In this document: positions 45,492 through 56,652 of the stretch, one piece after another
Layout: each line of letters starts with the position of its first letter
How positions within the stretch are numbered: the stretch's first letter is position 1
Source of the DNA: Ditylenchus dipsaci
Lineage: Eukaryota; Nematoda; Chromadorea; Rhabditida; Anguinidae
Direction: 5' to 3'
Length of the DNA stretch: 64,000 bases
Assembly (NCBI GenBank): GCA_004194705.1
Contig: SADC01001391.1
Coordinates: 124,001 to 188,000, forward strand
Notes under the pieces: generated by a model
The model's database searches: none
What the model was told of the DNA's origin: nothing
What the model saw: only the letters and a program-made list of their open reading frames with translations
Translations under genes and position numbers: made by a program

Positions 45492-46334
45492 CGTATTCTC
45501 TCTAATAGAACACACTCTCTATTTGAACCACACTCTCTAATAGAACCACACCCCCCAAGGGGGGTGTGAAATAGAACCACACTCTCTATTAGAACCACAC
45601 TCTCTAATAGAACCACACCTCTTAACACTCTCAAGCTGCGCCAACGGAAGTCAAACTCCAATGGATTGTCGAAGCCTGGGAGAATCTCTCGAAGGAGCTC
45701 ATAGTTGAGTCATTCGAATCGTGCGGAGTTCTCAATGCCACCGATAGATGTGAGGACAACGCCATCCATTGCTTCAAAAAAGTTAGACCAGTTCCGAGGG
45801 GTCGAGGCAAGGTGAAGCACGCGCGTGATGAGAAGAAGTTGGCTGAGCTGATACAAGAGATCGATCTCGAAGAATCGCAAGAAAATGTGTTTAATAATAA
45901 AGATATTTCTAGAGTGTTGATGAGTTTTGGACCTGTTCTGGTTTGGGGGAGGGGGACGCCCATTTTTACTAAATATTTATTTTTTAGGTTGATCAAGTCG
46001 ATTATGGTGACCAGGCTGACAATAGTCACCTTGATCAACGAAATTACTTATTAAACTATTTATGTAGATTATCGATATAACCATGACTGCCATAATCAAC
46101 AAAAATCAATAAAAAGTATAGTATCAATGAGCGTCCCCCCTAAAACAGAATAAGTCCGAATTTTGTTGTGAAAAAAGGATTTATGCGCGTATGCTGCAAT
46201 GTTTGAATATCCTCAAAAGGTTGAAAAATAGAACCACACTCTCTATTAGAACCACACTCTCTAATAGAACCACACCCCCCAAGGGGGGTTGAAAAATAGA
46301 ACCACATGTGGTTCTATTAGAGAGAATACGGTAT
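45492..46334. mobile_element. Tandem-array TIR element with TACCGTATTCTC ends
   Basis: Ends TACCGTATTCTCTC and its complement. Each end carries a small array of AGAACCACACTCTCTAATA units plus a CCCCCCAAGGGGGG hairpin. TA at the border fits a Tc1/pogo-type target. The interior holds a pogo-like transposase fragment (45640-45935), so this may be a decayed member of that superfamily and not a capture. Confidence 0.6.
45640..45935 (+). pseudogene. pogo/Tigger-like (DDE_1) transposase C-terminal fragment
   Basis: The frame reads QWIVEAWENLSKELIVESF, ESCGVLNATDRCEDNAIHCF, then a basic/acidic tail (RGRGKVKHARDEKKLAEL..). W.VEAW...I..SF..CG is the characteristic end of the DDE_1 domain in pogo/Tigger/CENP-B-type proteins. 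No helix-turn-helix or catalytic DDE residues remain. The opening acceptor-like CTCAAG and the absence of an in-frame Met show it is partial. After about 45935 the frame runs into repeat-like sequence. Confidence 0.5.
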
Positions 46335-46431
46335 GTTTTTAAACTTATCACTAAAACTGCTAAAAAAAACTATTACCGTTAAACCTCTATTAATCCGGCA
46401 CCCTTTCAATAATCCGGCCCCCTCGACTTTG

Positions 46432-47532
46432 CGGTACGTGACAAAATCCGCTCGGACCGAAATCCGCTCGGCCATAATCCGCTCAGGACAAAATCTGCTC
46501 GGCCAAAATCCTCTCGGGACGAAATGTTCTTGTAGTCAAAAATTACATTGAAGAAGGGATCCATAATTTCAAGATAGCTTAGTATCTCTTCATCGTGCGG
46601 CCAATCCCTCCTCCGGCAAATTCCCCCTCTAATAAATTCCGCCGCCATGAATTTATCAAATCAAACTTTTTTCTATAAAGAACTCCCATCATTTTGAATG
46701 TTTTTTTATAATTCAACCTGTTCTGCTGAATGATCAATGCACCGACTTAACCAAGTGGTCGTCCATTTAGTGGGATTTTTTTAATGTTTTTCAAGTAACA
46801 AAGTAGAACTCGAGTAAACAGCTTAGAGATTAACATTAAAAATTATTCGCTGCTCGAGTAGGATCACGAGTAACTTTTGATCCAAAACTCTACTCTACCC
46901 GTTTTGAGTGCGAGTAGGATCAGGAGTTTTTCTTGATTTTCTGACTCTACTAACCCAATGATGCCACCCCAGATATCATTGGACTAGTAGAGTCCTAGGC
47001 ACCTAGGCACTTCCACCTGAGCACCGATACCTGCGCACAAAAGCCTGAGCACCACCTGGACACCCTACGGTGCACTAATTCTGCACTGAGGTTGGTCCAA
47101 GTCACAAAGCTATTTTAGCATTATCAAACCATATTCAGGACACCATTCTAGATTCCATTTAAAAGAATGGCCAGTGGGTACTTCTGCACACCATAAGAGA
47201 TAATGGTCTTATAAAAAGTAGTTCATGACTGTTATTCAACAAAAAATAATGTCAGCTACCACCAGCATTCAAACCTGTAACCTCAAAAATGGGGAGGAAT
47301 TTACTGAGGAGAAGTTTAGCGCTGAGGAACACCTACGCCCGTTCATTAACGATTTGTCCACGTAATGTGCTTTTTCTAGAGGGTAGTCGAGCGGATTTTG
47401 TCCCCAAGCGGATTTTGTCCCCGAGCGGATTTCTGCCGAGCAGATTTTGGCTGAGCGGATTTTGTCCCATTTTGTCCCAAGCGGATTTTTATCCCGAGCG
47501 GATTATGGCGCGAGCGGATTTTGTCCGTGTCC
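46432..47532. mobile_element. Tandem-array foldback element E, 10-bp duplication CTCGACTTTG
   Basis: CTCGACTTTG at 46422-46431 and 47533-47542. Left end CGGTACGTGACAAAATCCG, right end (complement) GGACACGGACAAAATCCG. Arrays of a CAAAATCCGCTCGG-type unit, about six per end, in inverted orientation. The element has landed in an older pogo-like sequence (CGTTAAACCTCTATTAATCC at 46378). The interior includes one exon-like segment on the minus strand (46547-46648). Confidence 0.78.
46547..46648 (-). CDS. Possible captured first exon (unrecognised)
   Basis: From ATG at 46648 the frame gives MAAEFIRGGICRRRDWPHDE, then EILSYLEIMDPFFN, then a consensus-like donor GTAATTTTTG at 46546. The G+C content is higher than that of the surroundings. 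It lies inside element E between its arrays, like the gene fragments in elements D and G. No family was recognised, and a chance open frame is possible. Confidence 0.25.
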
Positions 47533-47982
47533 CTCGACTTTGAGCACTCACATCGCAGCTTAGAACAAAGATTTTGCAGAGCTGTTTTTGCATTTTCTTA
47601 AATTTTCGTGGCGCCTGATGCATGGCTACGTTGAAATTCAAGGCTCCCTGATCCATGAAACCCTACACTCTGAAAAGGCTACCCTCTGGATGGAGATTGA
47701 ACAAAAAGGCCCCAATGGCCTTCTTAGAGAAAATACGGTAGCTTATTTGGTACTTATGTACCTGGGGAAGGGGGGGGCTCGGTGGCTAGGGTGGTTAGGT
47801 GACTTTTTCAGTTAACTGTAAATAGTGTTTAAACGTTTTCTAAGTTAATTTATTACGCTATAAACGATAGAAAAGTTCTCTCCCAACAATTTCCGCACTG
47901 AAAAGTTAGGTTTTCAAAAAAAAATGGAGCACTAAAATTGACTATCTGCCTTAGTCCTCCAAAATAAAATATCGTGTATTAC

Positions 47983-48175
47983 AGGACCATACTTGTTGAT
48001 GCACATGAGAATTCGACAAATTCAAATGCGCGCGGGACACTTCTCTTTCGTCTCGCACTCTACTCTTTCGAGTTATTTCGAGCGATTCAAAAGAGTACAA
48101 TGAAAGACGAAAGAGAAGTGTCCCGCGCGCATTTGAATTTGTCAAATTCTCATTTGCATCAACAAGTATGGTCTT
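47983..48175. mobile_element. Palindromic MITE Q1
   Basis: AGGACCATACTTGTTGATGC on the left mirrors GCATCAACAAGTATGGTC on the right; arms include GAAGTGTCCCGCGCGCATTT. TTAC precedes it and TTAA (48176-48179) follows. Confidence 0.7.
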
Positions 48176-48179
48176 TTAA

Positions 48180-48364
48180 AGGACAACAACGACAACGAGA
48201 ATTTCATATGTTCGAATTCGCGCGGGGCAGTTCTCTTTCGTCTCGCACTGTACTCTTTTGACTTGCTTCGAATGACTCAAAAGAGTACAACGAAAGACGA
48301 AAGAGAACTGTCCGCGCGAATTCAAACATTTGAAATTCTCTTTGTCGGCGACGGCTATGGTCCT
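48180..48364. mobile_element. Palindromic MITE Q2, abutting Q1
   Basis: Same architecture as Q1 (AGGACAACAACGAC ... GGTCCT before TTAA at 48365-48368), with diverged arms (GAGAACTGTCCGCGCGAATT). It shares the middle TTAA with Q1, a third example of two TTAA elements back to back. Confidence 0.7.
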
Positions 48365-48429
48365 TTAAGGTATCCTACCCCGTTTTGGTCACTAGAGCTA
48401 GGCAAAAAGAGTCTCTATATGCATTTTAT

Positions 48430-48660
48430 GATCAACAGTACTTCTCGGAATCATGTCTAAGGTAAGTGAGTGCGCGCATCTCTAACTCTCAAGCCCCCTG
48501 CGCCCCGAAGGGGGCGCAGGGTTAAGATGCATTGGAGTTGAGATGCGCACACCAACATACCTTAGACACAAATCACTCGAAAGTAACTCTGGATGCATAA
48601 AAAAGAATACGCATACCAGAGTTTCTCTATGCGGTAGGCCGCAGCTAACAAAACTATGTT
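48430..48660. repeat. R1 core fragment
   Basis: Contains ATGTCTAAGGTAAGTG, a hairpin around CGCGCATCTCTAACTC / GAGTTGAGATGCGCACAC, CACATACCTTAGACA-like and CTCTGGATGCAT motifs, as in the complete R1 copies. From 48661 to 49298 no recognisable gene was seen. Confidence 0.5.
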
Positions 48661-49308
48661 CAAACTAGGCTTGGGCGTTTGAGTCCCGGACGGATTCCGG
48701 ATAGAATTACGAGTTTCCAATGAGTTTATTTGAACATGACAATTCCAATGTAAGTTAAGCATTGAATAATTTGAATCAATAAGTGAAGTTAGCATATTCT
48801 AGGCCTTTGTTGAAAAAAGTTAGTTGTTTGGCGTTTTTTGCACCAAGTGACTCTTCTTTACTGGAACGGGTCCTTGTAGGGTATTCCTTGTAGGGAATTT
48901 TCCACGTGGAATTTCACACGGGAACTTTCTTCGGTGGCTTTCATTAGTAACCATTCAAATCTTTTTACTTCTTTGTAGAGACATATCTTGGCTCCATTTT
49001 AATTGTTAAGCGAGCCATATTATGAAATCAAATTTTCTGCAGGATCGCAATAAGAATCGGCAAATTGGCGTCTTTTCACAAGGGATTGGTTTTTTCACAT
49101 CTTGGTAGCCTAAAACTTTTTGATAATCTGGCTTAAACTTAAAATGAAGCCCACATGTGTCTCCACAAACAAGTGAAATTTTTATGATTACTAATAAAAA
49201 CCATTTAAAAAGGCTAACTCCTCCCCCTATGAAATTCTCTGTGGGCAAAATCCTCGTGATTTGCAAACCCTAGTCCCTAGCATAAGTAAAAAGCTGTTCG
49301 ATGGCCAA

Positions 49309-50774
49309 GGGACACGGACAATTCGCCTCCAGGACAATTCGCCTCCGGGCCGATTCGCCTCCCGGGACAATTCGCCTCCAGGACAATTCGCCTCCAGGAC
49401 AATTCGCCTCCGGGACAATTCGCCTCCCGGGACAATTCGCCTCCAATTACATTTTTTATCTCCTGTTCAGTCTGTCCATTCACTCCATGAACAATAAGCT
49501 TATCCTTAGTTTGTATTTTTGCAGAAAGGGTAATATTGTAGTTGTATTGCATTAATTTTTATAACATTTTTGTCAATTTATCACCTAATCGCCATTATTT
49601 TCTCATGTTGTTGTCCACCTGGTTTATTTAGGTGGTCCGACCTGTACAGGTATACAGGTCCAACCTGTATAAAATGGACAATTGCTCCCTGTTCATAAAG
49701 GCATTCTTACTCTGCTCAGATAATAAACACAACAATTATTTGACTTCAAAATTGATCAGGCTATAACCAACTTTAGCTGCCTTTCTTTTGATCCAAGTGG
49801 ACGACCACATGGTTTAGTTAGTCCATGGATTGTCCAGTAGAATTAAAGTTGGATCATAAATTTTAAAAGTTCTTTACAAGACGAAAATATTACTATCCGG
49901 GTACCAATACACTACCTGAGTACAACAAAATCAAGTGGTCGTCAATTTGGTGCAAATTTTTTTTACGTTTTTCATATTCGGAAACCTGTTTTCTGGACCA
50001 ATTTGGGCATGCTGAAGATGGTTCGATAATAGTAAAAGAAGGTTTTGTATGGTATTTTTAAATTTTTGGGAAATAATTGAATTTACCAAAACTAGAAAAT
50101 AGCTTACAAAACGGCATTTCACCACTATCAAACCATCTTCAGCATTCCCGAGTTAGTCCAGAAAATAGGTTTTGGAACCCAAAAAAGCAAAAAAAATTTG
50201 CTCCAAGTGGACGACCACTTGGTTTGGTCGGTTCAGACTACAAATTTTTTCAAAATGTACGAATTTGAAAAGTGTGGACCATTTCGTGTGTGGACCAATT
50301 TGGTGTGGATCAGTTTAGTGCGGATCGATTCGCTTAACGCCCGTAAATGAATATACACCTGGACGAGGGATACCTACCTCTAATTGTGGGGATCGCTTCA
50401 GTGAACTCAAAATTTACATTTGATAGCATGGTTGGTTTTCGATTTAATTTTTTTTCAAAATTTCAGGCCATCCACGTGAACATACACCTGACCTAAAGGT
50501 ACCTACCCTGGGTTTTGGGGTCCAGATGGGTGAAACCGCGGTTTCGGTCCTATCAAACAGGATTTACCACACAATTTCACGTCGAAAATAAGGGTTTGAA
50601 TGTGGTATAATTACTGTGACTTTTCAAAGATTACTTCTACTACTTTTTTGTACCGGAGGCGAATTGTCCCGGGAGGCGAATTGTCCCGGAGGCGAATTGT
50701 CCTGGAGGCGAATTGTCCCTGGAGGTGAATTGTCCCGGGAGGCGAATCGGCCCGGAGGCGAATTGTCGCGGACC
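49309..50774. mobile_element. Tandem-array foldback element C, 10-bp duplication CGATGGCCAA
   Basis: CGATGGCCAA at 49299-49308 and 50775-50784. Left end GGGACACGGACAATTCG, right end (complement) GGTCCGCGACAATTCG. Subterminal arrays of GGGACAATTCGCCTCC, about eight copies left and seven right, inverted. The interior holds a palindromic MITE (49920-50235, CCAAGTGGACGACCACTTGG) and two divergent direct repeats near 50344 and 50468 (ATACACCTGxxC..TACCTACC) that resemble the interior of element F. No protein-coding fragment was recognised. Confidence 0.82.
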
Positions 50775-50784
50775 CGATGGCCAA

Positions 50785-53650
50785 AGATGTTGATGGACTT
50801 GAAATAAAATGACGACCTGCTTTAGAGAGAATAAAGAATCTGAGCACATTCTTTTTTCAATAAAGAAGTTCATCAGAAGAGAGACGAGGAAAGACCGCAA
50901 AAAGAAAAATCAAAATAAAACAACCACATAAAGAATGACAAACAAGTTCAAAAAAATTTCTTTCAATACTAAAATTGGAATTTCTGGAATTTTGGAATTT
51001 CCGGATTTTTTCCAAATTTTCGAAATTTTGCCGGACGGATTCCGGATTTCGGAGTCTGGACCTGAATTTGCACAAAAAGTGTAAAATAAATTGTTTTTGA
51101 GTCTTTTCAGTGATTTTTATGCAAAATAATTATTGGTATTTGAAAATGTAAAAAAAGTTTCATTGGTCTTCCAAGCTGAATGGGGTGGGGCTATAGCCCG
51201 AATAGCCCCACCTTGGGTACACCAATGTAATGTTCTCCGGATAACTGTGAAAAAAATTTTAAAAGGGTGGTCCCGATAATGGAAAGGAACCAATATTTCG
51301 AGGTTAAAAGAACCAAGAAAAGAACCAAAATTTTTCATCTTCTCACTGAAAAATTCTCATCTTCTCACTGAAAATTCTCATTTTATCGTTTTGTCATTTT
51401 CATTTTGGAGACACTGGTACCAAGGCACTTTTCACAGAATTTGCGTAGATGGTGAGTCTGGGGACGATATTTCTCTTGGAAGTTAGAAAACACACAGTGA
51501 TGCACATATCGAGGGCATCAGGGACTCTTATGGCAGCGAAGTTTCTTCTATTCGAGAGGTAATCAGTGTTCCTTTATTTCAATTTTTCGTACTAAAACTT
51601 TTTAGATTATAGGAAAATTATTCCTGATTTTTCAGTTGACAGTTCAGAATTCGAGACTACGAGGTGCAAGAAGAATCAGCCATGCTACTCGTTGGAAGGT
51701 CATATAATGAACTATTAATAGGTTTTTTTTGTTAATCATTAGTTCTTATAGATGGTATATGGATTCTCTGCACTTGTGTTTCCAAGTACGATTCTGAAGC
51801 TACATCTCTGGAGTTCAATTAATAATGTATTCTCCTTCACTGAAGAACTCATTAAGCCATTCTTCCGACTTTTGACCATTTTCGAATGGAATAAAAGAAT
51901 GGCTCAATGAGTTCTTCACCTCCTGTTGTAACGTAAAGAGTGGGAAGCTAATCCACTGCGCTACACGTGTAGAACTTGTAGAAATAGTCGTAATTTGACC
52001 TATATGTAACACCTCCAGAGATGCGGGCTTCTTCAAACGCGGAATTTTTAAACTTCTAGAAAGATGGGACGAAGTCATTAACAGTGAAGGAGAATAAATT
52101 ATTGATTGAATTGTTTCATTGTTTTTTTTCTGAAAATTGTTGTGAAAAAAAGTGTGATGTATCATTCGAAAGAGGAGAAACAGAGTTGCCAAATAGCATA
52201 TAAAACTTTGTTTATTCATTTTAAAAATGAATATTTATCCACCTTTTTTTGAAAAACCGAGCGAACTTACGCGACAACCCAATACTTGGGTGTCTAAAAC
52301 GAGTTGATACACACACTAAAACGAGTTGATATACATACACAGGCATGTGATATGCCTTTTGAAAGCTCGTTTTTTGGAATTTGAAATAAAACAGAGATCG
52401 AAAAAGGGTGTCTACAAAAAGAGTCAGTTATGGCTGTTTGAATGTTGAGCATGTATCCGAAAATGATAGTTTTTTTCAATCGCGTTTTTTACCCATTTCA
52501 AAAATATGACTTACTTAGCAACCCTATACTCAAAATGTTCGGCATACTCCGTAGAGTAAAAAGATACCAAACCTCCAGGTGATATTGAACGTGTTAAGTC
52601 CAAAGTACTTAGGTCAAGCAACTCACGCTTCAAACTTTTATCTTAAACTGCAAAAATCACTTGAATAAGGCCTCAAATTCTTTTTTAATATCTATTAAAC
52701 AAAAGAAAGTAAAAAGGTTAGTTAAAGGGGAGGGGCGATTCATATAAGCATCGACCTAGGTCGCAGATTCGACTACCACTGGCTGCAGACCTTACATTTA
52801 TTCTCCTTTTATTTACAAGTTTAGTGTCAAAATGTAGCCTAGGTTCGGGCTTTTATTTGAGCTATCATACAAATGAAAAGTTAGTATAAAGTTTTAGCTA
52901 GAATTTAAAAACCTTCTACGATGTCCAATGTCATGACATTCGACTCAGTAAAAAATAAAAATAAATGTGCACCGAGAGGGATGAGAACAGTCGATTTCGG
53001 GCGATGTGTATATGAAGTATATCGGAGTCGCAGTATGTTCAAAATGTAGCCCTGCTTCTTGACGTCATTTTCAGCATATGTTTGTAAATGATCATGTAAA
53101 TTAAAACTGCAAAAAAGTCAGTTCCAAAATAATACCGAAATCCTACCGCTCAAAAATACTCTTTTGTTTCCTGGTCGAACCTTCACTCGCTACCTTGTTT
53201 TTCTGAAGTGATTTTGGTGTGTAAAAATTTCTATCTGGTTCCACATGAGTTTCTGACTCTAGAAAGTCACTAAACGCGTTGATAAATAAATTAAATACGC
53301 ATCATTTTGGCTGGTTTCCTTTTATTTTGAAGGTCATTTGCTTGAAATCGTGAAATTGAGGCAGTTGCTAAGGCTAGGTAACATTTGTCAAAAAGAAATT
53401 TGTTAAAAACGAATTTTGTCAAAACGAAACTTGTCAACACGAAAATTTTCAAAACGAAAATTTTCAAAACTAATTTTGTCAAAACGACATTTGTAAAATG
53501 CGGAATTTTTCAAGAACAAAATTAAAAAAAGGAAGGTGAGAAAGTTTTTGTACTGATAAGTCTCTGAGAAAGTTCGTTTTTGACAAATTCCGCATGTGAC
53601 AAATGTCTTTTTGACAAAATTCGTTTTGAGAAAATTCGGCGCTACTATAG
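50785..53650. other. 2.9 kb without recognisable gene
   Basis: Includes an inverted-repeat element at about 51815-52105 (TATTCTCCTTCACTG against CAGTGAAGGAGAATA) that contains a minus-strand tRNA-like A box (TAGCGCAGTGGATTAG, about 51950), a B-box-like AGATTCGACTACCA near 52765, and a short run of AAAACGAAxxTTG repeats at 53390-53500. Nothing coding was recognised. Confidence 0.35.
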
Positions 53651-54033
53651 AATACCCCGGACACGGACAAAATTTGCTCGCGCCAAAATTTGCTCGGACC
53701 AAAATTTGCTCGCGGCCAAAATTGCTCGCGCCAAAATTTGCTCGGGGCCAAAATTTGCTCGCGGTCAAAATTTGCTCGCGCCAAAATTTGCTCGGACCAA
53801 AATTTGCTCGGCCATAATTTGCTCGGGCCTTAATTTGCTCGGCCATAATTTGCTCGGGCCTAAATTTTTTTCTCATTGTTCCAGATTTACCTTTGGTGGT
53901 CTAGATTCGTCTTACATGGTCTGGATTCAGCCTAAATGGTTCTAAACAATGCACTTATGACTTTATCTTGGCTGACAAAGATGGTCTTTGTTTGTTTGTC
54001 TCGACCGTTGCTCTTTTCATTGAATAATTTTTT

Positions 54034-54907
54034 TTGAGAAAGGAAATGAATAGAAGAGAGGACTTGAGCGATCACAGCTACTCTGATGATGGTCGAGAAT
54101 TTCCAGTGGTGTTCAGCAATCCAATCACTTATAAGCAATTTGGTACGATAAGGTATAATTTGCTTACTTGCAAGGATATCATGAGTTTACATATTTTTCA
54201 GGCCATCGACCTTTCAGAAGACATTGAGCGGGCTTTGCGCAAGGTGGATTAACCAGTGGGCCATAATTTATTTATTTAATCTACTCTAGAGCCGACTAGA
54301 ATTGTTCTCATTGAGCGCGCCACCTACGTCTATGAAAATGTTCTTGTGCCACTCTACCACACTTTTGGAATTGATGCCACCATCCTGATCATCAATCAAG
54401 CCAACCTCGAAGTGATATTTTGTGATGATTCGGAGCACATGCTCAATGTGTAATTTTTGTGTATTATTTTTATATTAACTTTGTAGTTTAGGCCTACTGC
54501 AGGCTTAGAGCAAGTGTCCATGTCTCAAGCATATTGTCGTCGTTGGTGCCCGATCTATCTTGGATGATCTCAAAAAGTTTCGAGACTGTTGGGTCGAGGA
54601 TGATGAAGTTCTTACTCAAGTGCACAAGTCCGAAATCCGCAAATTTGTCCTCAGCGCTGCCATTGATGTGAAAAATGCTGATTTGGAGAGGTAGGCTAAA
54701 TATCCTTACAATACCTAATTTAATTTCCTCTAATTAAGTGGATTATATCGTATAGATTCGCTAGCCGACAAAATTGTGTTTAAGAAGGTTCAAGACCGTT
54801 TTGGTGGAAGGTTGAAGTTGATGGCGACTGGTTCGGCTCTGATCTCTGATGAATTGCTGACTTTTGCTGACCAAGAAGAAGTTCAATTGAATATCTCAGA
54901 GGCTTGA
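54034..54907 (+). pseudogene. Captured, internally deleted long-chain acyl-CoA synthetase (ACSL) fragment
   Basis: Exon-like blocks separated by short introns: 54034-54152 (ends ITYKQFG), 54202-54243 (AIDLSEDIERALRK), 54290-54448 (RIVLIERATYVYENVLVPLY, HTFGIDATILIINQANLEVI), about 54530-54690 (DDEVLTQVHKSEIRKFVL), 54756-54907 (LADKIVFKKVQDRFGGRLKL, MATGSALISDELLTF). These match ACSL in order, but the YTSGTTGxPKG AMP-binding loop between blocks three and four and everything after the GGRL..TGSAPxS block are missing. Exon phases do not join cleanly. A functional enzyme is excluded; the piece lies wholly inside element D. Confidence 0.65.
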
Positions 54908-55319
54908 CTCATAACTTCATTATGGATCAGTGAAAAATTGTTATAACCTCTCAGTTTTTTGTTGTCTTTAGATGTATGAATAAAAAACGATTTTTGAAGT
55001 TGATTTTTGGATCGCAACTGTGCCATCTAAAAATAGCGTAGCTTTCACTGCATACTTATTAGGTCAGCTTTTTCGTTTCGATAAAATTAGGTATTACAGT
55101 TGAACATTATCATTCAACTAGCTCGGGGGACCGTCTGTCGGCGGACCGCCTCGCCTTGGTCGAGGTTCAAGTATAACGTTTAAAATTAATACATTAAAAA
55201 AATAAAATATAAATATCAATTAATCAGAATATCCCAACGCAAAACATCAAAAACTCTCTAATTACCAATAAACATATTTGCTTTTCTGGCAGACCACCTT
55301 TCTCTTCGTTGACACTTAC

Positions 55320-55640
55320 TCACTCCTGGAACGCCTAACTACTCTCCTGGAACACCAATCCACTCTCCTGGTCACTCTCCTGCTCACCCACCCACTCTAT
55401 TGCCTACCCTCCTGCCCTACCCATTCACTCTCCTAGCTCAAGCGCCTACGTTCCTGTCCTATCTACACACTCTCCTGGCTCAGGAACTCGGTCTCCTGCC
55501 ATACCCACTCACTTTCTTGCTGGGAAACTTACCCTCTTGCCATACCCGCTCTCTTGGCTCAGGTACCTACTATTTTGCCCTACCCACCCATTCTCCTGGC
55601 TCGGATACTCACTCTCTTGGCTCAGGTACCTACTCTCTTG
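55320..55640. repeat. Minisatellite with CTCTCCTGG-type units
   Basis: About fifteen degenerate copies of short units such as CTACCCACTCACTCTCCTGG, inside element D between the ACSL fragment and the right array. The open frames here (leucine/proline rich) come from the repeat. Confidence 0.55.
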
Positions 55641-56652
55641 CCTAAAATTTCCACTGTGGTCGGTCCAGAACCACTAAGGATGGTTGAGGGCCATCGGGGA
55701 TGTTTGAGGAAAGTAGTCCGGCTGTTTAGCCAGAAAATACAATTTCGGCGTGAAAATGTCGTATGAGTCACTGGAAATGGAAGCAAACCGAACCTAGTAA
55801 GTATCTAGACCATTGAAGATGGTTTAGGACCATCAAGGCTCAATCTGGACGGTTAAGATGCATTTGGACACTCGAGGTTAAATCTGCAAGGTTGAGTAAA
55901 AATTAATCCGAGTAAATTATGACCGAGCAAATTATGGCCGAGCAAATTTCGGTCCGAGCAAATTTTGGCGCGAGCAAATTTTGGCCGCGAGCAAATTTTG
56001 GCCGCGAGCAAATTTTGGCGCGAGCAAATTTTGGCCGCGAGCAAATTTTGGTCCGAGCAAATTTTGGCGCAAGCAAATTTTGTCACGTACCGAGAATACC
56101 CCCCCTCCCAAAAATCCGACCTTTAAAAAATGCTGTTAACTACCCTTGCAACAACAAGTTTAGGCTTAGCCCTTAGGCTTGTGGGTAGCCAGCGTACGGA
56201 AGTTGTGACTAATGAGAGTTTGCGTCACTTTCTTGCGCAACACGCCAATTTGGCACATACTTCTGATTATTCCTAAACATTTTTATATCAGATTGAAAAT
56301 TTTTATTACCAAAATGTTTGCTAGATTCTAGCCGTCATTTTGAGTATAAGATGTCTGCGACCGAAAATAAAAAAATGTTCCTGTAGAACCCGATGAAATT
56401 TTGTTGCGCGACTTGTGTTGCGCGGGAGTATGAGGGGAGCCTACGAAAATTCGCTCTTACGAAATTGTGTCGTTACGAAACTTCCTACAGCCCGAAAAAA
56501 TCGCTTTTGAGGGACCGTAAATTATAGTTTGAATAAAAATTGTTGGCGCCAACTATATATTGTAAATGTATGAAAAAAATTATAAAATAAAAAATATTGT
56601 GTATTTTGACTACTGACATTCCATATAATCTGTGTTCAGGATTATCGGAGTG

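Larger units (their letters stand above)
53659..56092. mobile_element. Tandem-array foldback element D, 10-bp duplication AGAATACCCC, carrying an ACSL fragment
   Basis: AGAATACCCC at 53649-53658 and 56093-56102. Left end GGACACGGACAAAATTTG, right end (complement) CGGTACGTGACAAAATTTG. Arrays of CAAAATTTGCTCGCGGC-type units, about ten per end and inverted (53665-53865, 55915-56085). Inside the arrays, TxxATGGTxxAGGACCAT-like short repeats border a multi-exon acyl-CoA synthetase fragment (54034-54907) and, at 55320-55640, a minisatellite of CTCTCCTGG-type units. Confidence 0.82.

Noticed and set aside
49309..50774. Regular direct repeats that might look like a CRISPR array
   Set aside because: The units are contiguous or nearly so, without unique spacers, occur as two inverted arrays at element ends, and the genome is eukaryotic.
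53403..53945. Long open frames across the CAAAATTTGCTCG arrays (also 49227-49555, 50611-50900, 55853-56176)
   Set aside because: They are repetitive translations of 15-17 bp tandem units, open on both strands; not proteins.
55400..55645. Leucine/proline-rich 81-residue open frame
   Set aside because: Product of the CTCTCCTGG-type minisatellite within element D.
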